6,122 nt of DNA from an uncultured Collinsella sp. (lineage in GTDB: Bacteria; Actinomycetota; Coriobacteriia; Coriobacteriales; Coriobacteriaceae), in assembly GCA_900546825.1 (NCBI GenBank), contig UREE01000091.1, positions 1 to 6,122 on the forward strand, written 5' to 3'. Positions 4,899 to 6,122 of this stretch are shown piece by piece. The notes beneath the pieces were generated by a model, which was given only the letters and a program-made list of their open reading frames with translations, made no database searches and was not told where the DNA came from. Both the position numbers and the translations under genes were made by a program. How positions within the stretch are numbered: the first letter of the stretch is position 1; each line of letters starts with the position of its first letter.

Positions 4899-6122
4899 AT
4901 GAGCACACAGACCGAGCCCAAGCTCGTCACGCAAATCGACTTCGCCCGCGCCGGGCAGATCACGCCGCAGATGAAGGAAGTCGCCGAGCGCGAGCATCGC
5001 GACCCCGAGTACATCCGCGAGCGCGTGGCCGACGGCCGCATCGCCATTCCCGCCAACATCGTGCACATCAAAAAAGGCATGCGCGCCTTTGGTGTCGGCG
5101 AGGGCCTGTCTACTAAGGTCAACGTCAACCTGGGCATCTCGGGCGATAAAGCCGATGCCGCCGAGGAATGGAAGAAGGTCAAGATCGCCGAGGACTTTGG
5201 CGCCGACGCCATCATGGACCTTTCCAACTCGGGCAAGACGCGCCAGTTCCGCCAGCAGCTCATCGACGAGACGCCGCTCATGGTGGGCACCGTCCCCATG
5301 TACGACGCCATCGGCTACATGGAAAAGCCGCTGGTCAAGCTTACCAAGGATGACCTGTTCGAGGTCGTGCGCGCGCACGCCGAGGACGGCGTGGACTTTA
5401 TGACCATCCACTGCGGCATCAACAAGTCGGTCACCAAGACCTTTAAGGAGACCGGCCGCTTGATGAACATCGTGAGCCGCGGCGGCTCGCTGCTGTTTGG
5501 CTGGATGGAGGTCACCGGCAACGAAAACCCCTTCTACGAGTACTTTGACGAGCTGCTCGAGATTTGCCACGAGTACGACGTGACGATTTCGCTCGGCGAC
5601 TCCTGCCGCCCGGGCTGCCTCTACGACTCCAACGACGCCACCGAGACCGCCGAGATGATCGAGCTGGGCAAGCTGTGCAAGCGCGCTTGGGCCGCCGGCG
5701 TCCAAGTCATGGTCGAGGGCCCGGGTCACATGGCGCTCGACGAGATCGCCGCCAACATGAAACTGCAGAAGCGCCTGTGCCACAACGCCCCGTTCTATGT
5801 GCTCGGGCCGCTGGTGACCGATATCGGCGTGGGTTACGACCACATCACCGCCGCCATCGGCGGCGCTATCTCCGCCAGCTCCGGCGCCGACTTCCTGTGC
5901 TACGTGACGCCGGCCGAGCACTTGTGCCTGCCCAACGCCCAAGACGTGCTCGATGGCCTCATGGCCACCAAGATCGCCGCGCACGCCGCCGATATCGCCA
6001 AGAAGGTGCCGCACGCCCGCGACATGGACGACAAGATGGGCCAGGCACGCCGCAAGCTCGACTGGGACTCCATGTGGAAGTGCGCGCTCGACCCGGTCAC
6101 CGGTAAGAAGCGCTACGAGGAG
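4899..6122 (+). CDS. thiC: Phosphomethylpyrimidine synthase ThiC; 3'-truncated by the window edge
   Basis: ThiC is a radical SAM enzyme that rearranges aminoimidazole ribotide (a purine-pathway intermediate) into hydroxymethylpyrimidine phosphate, the pyrimidine half of thiamin. The 408 residues seen match the family throughout: RVADGRIAIPAN (42-53), VNVNLGIS (74-81), GADAIMDLSNSGKT (101-114), TVPMYDAI (131-138), DFMTIHCGI (166-174), SRGGSLL (193-199), SLGDSCRPGC (231-240), VEGPGHMALDEI (272-283, zinc-ligand His277), APFYVLGPLVTDIGVGYDHITAAIGGAI (297-324, quoted in part: LGPLVTDI, GYDHI with His315), and FLCYVTPAEHLCLPN (332-346). This is the short form, about 430 residues, without the long N-terminal domain of E. 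coli and plant ThiC. The C-terminal CxxCxxxxC motif for the 4Fe-4S cluster should lie just past the right edge. The TPP riboswitch upstream argues for thiamin synthesis rather than the related benzimidazole-forming Bza enzymes. Confidence 0.96.
   Translation, partial: MSTQTEPKLVTQIDFARAGQITPQMKEVAEREHRDPEYIRERVADGRIAIPANIVHIKKGMRAFGVGEGLSTKVNVNLGISGDKADAAEEWKKVKIAEDFGADAIMDLSNSGKTRQFRQQLIDETPLMVGTVPMYDAIGYMEKPLVKLTKDDLFEVVRAHAEDGVDFMTIHCGINKSVTKTFKETGRLMNIVSRGGSLLFGWMEVTGNENPFYEYFDELLEICHEYDVTISLGDSCRPGCLYDSNDATETAEMIELGKLCKRAWAAGVQVMVEGPGHMALDEIAANMKLQKRLCHNAPFYVLGPLVTDIGVGYDHITAAIGGAISASSGADFLCYVTPAEHLCLPNAQDVLDGLMATKIAAHAADIAKKVPHARDMDDKMGQARRKLDWDSMWKCALDPVTGKKRYEE

Noticed and set aside
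4728..6014. The upstream extension of the minus-strand membrane protein frame (600 codons in total) through the riboswitch and opposite thiC.
   Set aside because: A strong ribosome-binding site supports the start at 4727. The extension is antisense to thiC and to the conserved TPP aptamer, with a shadow-like composition.
4899..6122. The ThiC homologue as a 5-hydroxybenzimidazole synthase (BzaF/BzaA/BzaB type).
   Set aside because: The upstream regulator is a TPP riboswitch rather than a cobalamin riboswitch, and no other bza gene is adjacent in the window.

Overview
The window looks like ordinary chromosomal DNA from a high-GC anaerobic bacterium. The best guess is a gut actinobacterium of the Coriobacteriia (Collinsella-like). 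This rests on strong G/C preference at third codon positions, clostridial/coriobacterial-type versions of the M18 aminopeptidase and YaaA, good Shine-Dalgarno sites before every gene, and a riboswitch-controlled thiC. The taxonomic placement is an inference, not a database result.

Layout from left to right: (1) 1-1694, minus strand, the N-terminal 564 residues of DNA polymerase I (polA), with the polymerase domain cut off by the left edge. (2) 1695-1860, a divergent intergenic region with an extended -10-like element and a 12-bp GC palindrome. (3) 1861-3258, plus strand, a complete M18 metallo-aminopeptidase (apeA type). (4) 3259-3361, an AT-richer spacer holding a nested 16-bp inverted repeat. 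(5) 3362-4171, plus strand, a complete yaaA (peroxide-stress protein family). (6) 4212-4727, minus strand and convergent with yaaA, an unrecognised protein with one membrane anchor. (7) 4728-4898, a divergent intergenic region with a convincing -10 box followed by a TPP (thiamin pyrophosphate) riboswitch. (8) 4899-6122, plus strand, thiC, the first 408 codons, cut by the right edge before the expected C-terminal iron-sulfur cluster motif.

The genes do not form one pathway: DNA repair/replication, peptide turnover, oxidative stress and thiamin synthesis sit side by side. The only pair that could be co-transcribed is apeA-yaaA (103-bp gap), and the nested inverted repeat between them may separate or modulate the two. 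thiC has its own promoter and riboswitch. No mobile element, CRISPR array, tRNA or rRNA gene was seen.

I found no clear sign of an undescribed multi-gene system. The items most worth a second look are the nested inverted repeat before yaaA (with a possible pseudoknot reaching to its ribosome-binding site), an alternative pairing in the thiC riboswitch leader, and the uncharacterised membrane protein divergent from thiC.
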